From positions 69,766 through 133,765 of the forward strand of contig DEVL01000004.1 of NCBI GenBank assembly GCA_002363385.1: a stretch of DNA of 64,000 nucleotides, in the 5' to 3' direction. Below, piece by piece: positions 60,856 to 64,000 of the stretch. The notes beneath the pieces were generated by a model that did no database searches, was not told where the DNA came from, and saw only the letters and a program-made list of their open reading frames with translations. How positions within the stretch are numbered: position 1 is the first letter of the stretch; each line of letters begins with the position of its first letter. Source of the stretch: Stenotrophomonas maltophilia (lineage in GTDB: Bacteria; Pseudomonadota; Gammaproteobacteria; Xanthomonadales; Xanthomonadaceae). The position numbers and the translations under genes were made by a program.

Positions 60856-62849
60856 GCATCTGGCGCCCGCTGATCTCCGGCATGTTGCTGGCATCGACCG
60901 CAGCGTTCTCGCCGCTGCATGCGCAGGCGCCGACGCCCGCTGCTGCACCGGTCCCCGCGACCACCGAATCGCCTGACACCATCACGCCCGCGCCGGCACC
61001 GACCGGCACGCTGGATGCGGCGCGCGTGGACACGTTCCTCGATGGCCTGGTGCCGTACCTGATGGCGCAGGGCGATCTTGCCGGCGCCGTGGTTACCGTG
61101 GTCGAGAACGGCAAGGTCGTCACCGAGCGCGGCTTTGGCTTCTCCGATGTGGAAAAGCGCACACCGGTGGATCCCAAGACCACCCTGTTCCGTCCGGGCT
61201 CGATCTCCAAGCTGTTCGTCTGGACCGCGGTGATGCAGCTGGTCGAACAGGGCAAGCTGGACCTGGACACCGACATCAACACCTACCTGGACATCAAGGT
61301 CCCGGCCAAGGGTGAGCCGGTCACGCTGCGCCAGATCATGACCCACACCAGTGGTCTGGAAGAGCGCATGCGCTATCTGATCGTGCTGGGCCCAGACCAT
61401 CCGGCCAACCGCGACAACTTCCTCAAGGACTGGGTGCCCAACCAGATCTCCGCACCCGGCACCAAGCCGGCGTACTCCAACTACGCCACCGGCATCGCCT
61501 CGTACATCGTCGAGCGCGTCAGCGGCCAGCGCTTCGAGGATTACGCCCGCCAGCACATCCTGCAGCCGCTGGACATGCAGTACGCCAGCTTCGAGCAGAA
61601 GCTGCCGGCCGAGCTGCTGCCGCATGCCGCCAAGGGCTATCTGCTGGGCTCGGGCAAAAGCTATCCGGCCGAGAAGAACACCGCGCCGGGCGTGGGCGGT
61701 CTGTACGCCTCCGGCGCGGCGATGTCACGTTTCATGATGGCCACGCTCAATCATGGCGAGCTTGACGGGCAGCGCATCATGCGCGCCGAGACCAACGCGC
61801 AGATGCTCACCCCGCAGGCGGCGATCCTGCCGCATCTGCCGCGCATGACGCTGGGCTGGATGGCCTCGGACACCGGCGGCTACGACACCCGCTCGCACGG
61901 CGGCACGATGCTGTTCTTCTACTCGTGGCTGTGGATGATCCCCGAACGCAACATCGGCGTGTTCGTCTCCACCAACAGCGTGGGGCGTGATGCGGCCGGC
62001 TCGGCCCTGCGCGCCCAGGTGTGGGAGCGCTTCGTGGAGAACTTCCTGCCGACGCTGCCGATCCAGGCAGCCGGCCCGGGCGTGGATGCCACCGTCGCTC
62101 GCGAACATGCCGCAGCATTGGCCGGCGTGACCTGGCAGAGCACGCGCCGTTCGGACAGTTCGTATCTGCGCATGCTGTCGCTGTTCGCACCGACCCGCGT
62201 GCACCCGCAGGACGACGGCACGATCACCGTCGATGGCCAGAAGGGCCTGAACGGTCAACTGCTGCGCTGGCGCGAGGTGTCGCCGTGGTTGTGGCAGCAG
62301 GAAAACGGTCGCGGGCTGCTGGAAGTGAAGGTCGAGGATGGCCGGCCGGTGTACTTCTCCGGCGGTCCGTTCGCTTCGGTGTTCGGCTTCGAGCCGATTC
62401 CCGCGTGGCGTTCACCGGCGTGGCTGCGCCCTGCGCTGTTTGTCGCACTGGGGTTGCTGACGCTGTCGGCCGTGCTGCGCATCGGTGGCGTGTTCGTACG
62501 TCGTTACTACCGGGTCAGCGCACCGGCAGAAGGCCGCGGCCTGCGCTGGCTGCAGACGTTGTCGATCACCACGCAGCTGGGCACTGTGGTCGCCTGGGCG
62601 CTGTACGTGAAATCGATCGCGGGCCCGGGTGCGATCTCGTCCTACACCAACGGCCCATTGATCCTGGTGCAGGCGCTGTCGTGGCTGAGCGTGTTCGCAG
62701 CCGTGGCCCTGGTGTGGGTGGCGGTCCGCGCGCCGGCCAGCTGGCCCCGCGTGCGCCGCTACGGCGCCGGGGTCGTCGCACTGGCCGGCGTGGTGGTGGC
62801 GTTCGTCGCCATCACCCAGCGCCTGATCAGTACCGGCCTGCAGCTCTGA
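60852..62849 (+). CDS. Second serine hydrolase of the class C beta-lactamase fold with C-terminal membrane domain
   Basis: 665 residues from the ATG at 60852, which overlaps the epimerase stop by four bases. Same plan as the gene at 57841: signal peptide (about 1-25), SISK nucleophile motif (Ser117-Lys120), PAYSNYA (Tyr208), and a hydrophobic C-terminal part. Long stretches match the paralogue (TPVDP, WTAVMQLVE, KLDLD, YIVERVSGQ), so the two arose by duplication. Differences around LEERMRYLIVLGPDHP suggest a changed substrate pocket. Confidence 0.88.
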   Translation: MSIWRPLISGMLLASTAAFSPLHAQAPTPAAAPVPATTESPDTITPAPAPTGTLDAARVDTFLDGLVPYLMAQGDLAGAVVTVVENGKVVTERGFGFSDVEKRTPVDPKTTLFRPGSISKLFVWTAVMQLVEQGKLDLDTDINTYLDIKVPAKGEPVTLRQIMTHTSGLEERMRYLIVLGPDHPANRDNFLKDWVPNQISAPGTKPAYSNYATGIASYIVERVSGQRFEDYARQHILQPLDMQYASFEQKLPAELLPHAAKGYLLGSGKSYPAEKNTAPGVGGLYASGAAMSRFMMATLNHGELDGQRIMRAETNAQMLTPQAAILPHLPRMTLGWMASDTGGYDTRSHGGTMLFFYSWLWMIPERNIGVFVSTNSVGRDAAGSALRAQVWERFVENFLPTLPIQAAGPGVDATVAREHAAALAGVTWQSTRRSDSSYLRMLSLFAPTRVHPQDDGTITVDGQKGLNGQLLRWREVSPWLWQQENGRGLLEVKVEDGRPVYFSGGPFASVFGFEPIPAWRSPAWLRPALFVALGLLTLSAVLRIGGVFVRRYYRVSAPAEGRGLRWLQTLSITTQLGTVVAWALYVKSIAGPGAISSYTNGPLILVQALSWLSVFAAVALVWVAVRAPASWPRVRRYGAGVVALAGVVVAFVAITQRLISTGLQL

Positions 62850-62868
62850 CCGACGGACGCCCCGCCCG

Positions 62869-64000
62869 ATGACGATCGATGCACCGCGCAAGGCCTGGTT
62901 CGGGCAACCGCCGGGCCTGACCATCCTGTTCCTCACCGAGATGTGGGAGAAGTTTTCCTACTACGGCATGCGGGCGCTGCTGGTCTATTACATGACCAAG
63001 CAGCTGCTGTTCTCGCAGGAACAGGCCTCGATGGTCTATGGCCTGTACACCGCGCTGGCCTACCTGAGCCCGGTGTTCGGGGGGATGCTCGCCGACCGCT
63101 GGCTGGGCAAGCGGCGTGCGGTGATCCTGGGCGGGGCGATCATGGCGTTCGGCCATTTCCTGATGGCCTTCGATGCGCTGCTGTACCCGGCCCTGCTGGC
63201 GATCGTGCTGGGCAATGGCCTGTTCCTGCCGACCCTGCCCGGCCAGGTCGGCGATCTGTACCAGCGCGATGATCCGCGTCGTGGATCGGCGTTCAACGTG
63301 TACTACGTGGGCATCAACCTCGGCGCGTTTCTCGCCCCGCTGATCTGCGGCACGTTGGGTGAGGTGTACGGCTGGCATGTGGGTTTCTCCGCCGCCGGCA
63401 TCGGCATGCTGCTGGGCCTGGTGATCTACATCACCGGCCGCCGCCACCTGCCGCCGGACCCGCCGCGCAGCGAGCGCGCCACATTGCCTTTCTCGGCGCT
63501 CTGGCAACCGGCCTACCGCCCGCTGCTGCAGCTGATGGCGATGATTGCCGGGCTCATCGTGGTGTTCCGGCTGGCTTACGAGCAGATCGGCAACACCATC
63601 GCGATCTGGCTCGACACCGGTGTGGACCGCGTGCTCACTGCGGACTTCACGATTCCGATGACCTGGTTCTTCTCGCTCAATCCGCTGCTGGTGTTCTTGA
63701 TCACCCCGCTGCTGGTGCGCCGCTGGACGCGGCAGGCGCGAGGTGGTCGTGAACCTGCGGCGCTGACCAAGATGGCGATCGGCGCCGCCGTGGTCGGCCT
63801 GTCGTTCGTGCTGGTGGCGATCCTCGGCGGCGAGCCGTCGGCCAAGGTCGGCTGGCTGTGGGCCGCGCTGTTCTTTGCGATCTTCACCTTCGGCGAGCTG
63901 TTCATCCTGCCGGTGGGGTTGGGTCTGTTCGCGCGTCTGGCACCCGCAGGCTTCGGTGCGACGATCATCGCGTTCTGGTTCCTCGCGTCCTTCGGCGGCA
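62869..64000 (+). CDS. POT/PTR-family proton-coupled oligopeptide transporter (partial, cut at the right edge)
   Basis: The ATG at 62869 opens a frame still open at 64000, giving 377 residues of what should be about 500. The N-terminal FLTEMWEKFSYYGMRALLVY carries the family E-x2-E-R/K-like signature (ExxEK), followed by FGGMLADRWLGKRRAVILGG and FNVYYVGINLGAFLAPLICG (the PTR signature). It imports di- or tripeptides with protons across the inner membrane. It closes a run of hydrolase-epimerase-hydrolase genes and probably brings the processed peptides into the cell. Confidence 0.92.
   Translation, partial: MTIDAPRKAWFGQPPGLTILFLTEMWEKFSYYGMRALLVYYMTKQLLFSQEQASMVYGLYTALAYLSPVFGGMLADRWLGKRRAVILGGAIMAFGHFLMAFDALLYPALLAIVLGNGLFLPTLPGQVGDLYQRDDPRRGSAFNVYYVGINLGAFLAPLICGTLGEVYGWHVGFSAAGIGMLLGLVIYITGRRHLPPDPPRSERATLPFSALWQPAYRPLLQLMAMIAGLIVVFRLAYEQIGNTIAIWLDTGVDRVLTADFTIPMTWFFSLNPLLVFLITPLLVRRWTRQARGGREPAALTKMAIGAAVVGLSFVLVAILGGEPSAKVGWLWAALFFAIFTFGELFILPVGLGLFARLAPAGFGATIIAFWFLASFGG

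Noticed and set aside
57841..62849. Class C beta-lactamases giving antibiotic resistance
   Set aside because: Only the fold and the SxxK/YSN motifs match; the membrane domain, the duplication and the epimerase/POT neighbours fit peptide handling better.
1..64000. CRISPR arrays, insertion sequences or prophage genes
   Set aside because: No regularly spaced repeats, transposase, integrase or phage structural genes were seen on either strand.

Overview
The window is a high-GC, gene-dense chromosomal segment from a member of the Xanthomonadaceae, most likely Stenotrophomonas or a close relative. The evidence is the gene content (a TonB-receptor/GH92/GH2 glycan locus, bifunctional HisB, fused ThrA) and small imperfect palindromes that open with GTAG (3417-3474 and 26557-26581), which match the SMAG type of REP element described in Stenotrophomonas maltophilia. 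I see no insertion sequence, prophage, integrase or CRISPR array. The genus is an inference; the family is well supported.

Layout. (a) 1-682: two weakly supported hypothetical genes at the left edge. (b) 744-18897: a glycan-use locus. A TonB-dependent receptor is transcribed rightwards, away from GH92 alpha-mannosidase, a LacI regulator, a FucP-type sugar transporter, fructokinase, an AGE-family (mannose isomerase-like) enzyme and GH2 beta-mannosidase. On the far side lie CutC, glycosylasparaginase, glucokinase and a secreted metallophosphoesterase. Together they suggest uptake of N-glycans or glycopeptides, trimming of mannose, cleavage of the GlcNAc-Asn bond, and entry of mannose into glycolysis through fructose. 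(c) 18991-26439: the complete his operon (hisGDCBHAF-IE), every pair of his genes overlapping, headed by a TrpR/YerC-like repressor with a perfect 11-bp palindrome immediately upstream. (d) 26578-34203: a small lipoprotein, hisS, an FNR-like regulator, then thrC-thrB-thrA with a newly spotted threonine/isoleucine-rich leader peptide. (e) 34297-37571: DMT transporter, AraC regulator, GNAT enzyme, hypothetical protein and a PA2169/DUF2383-type protein.

(f) 37751-41951: a tightly coupled five-gene operon (zinc alcohol dehydrogenase, acyl-CoA dehydrogenase-like protein, PIG-L deacetylase, methyltransferase, GT2 glycosyltransferase). It looks like a dedicated biosynthetic pathway with no assigned product and is my best candidate for an undescribed system. 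(g) 42135-50489: small hypothetical proteins, a YetF-like membrane protein, tRNA-Arg(CCT), an ALDH7-type dehydrogenase, an SDR, pyrD, murB and a DMT transporter, nearly all rightwards from 43117. (h) 50526-53668: UDP-glucose dehydrogenase and a hipBA-type pair with a set of palindromes in its promoter.

(i) 53803-64000: a very large secreted protein with a discoidin domain and a probable (alpha/alpha)6 domain, of unknown specificity; then an XRE-cupin regulator divergent from a run of two paralogous penicillin-binding/beta-lactamase-fold hydrolases with C-terminal membrane segments, a dipeptide epimerase, and a POT-family peptide transporter cut by the right edge. That last group suggests use or recycling of cell-wall or D-amino-acid peptides. 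All assignments come from reading the sequence; no database search was run.
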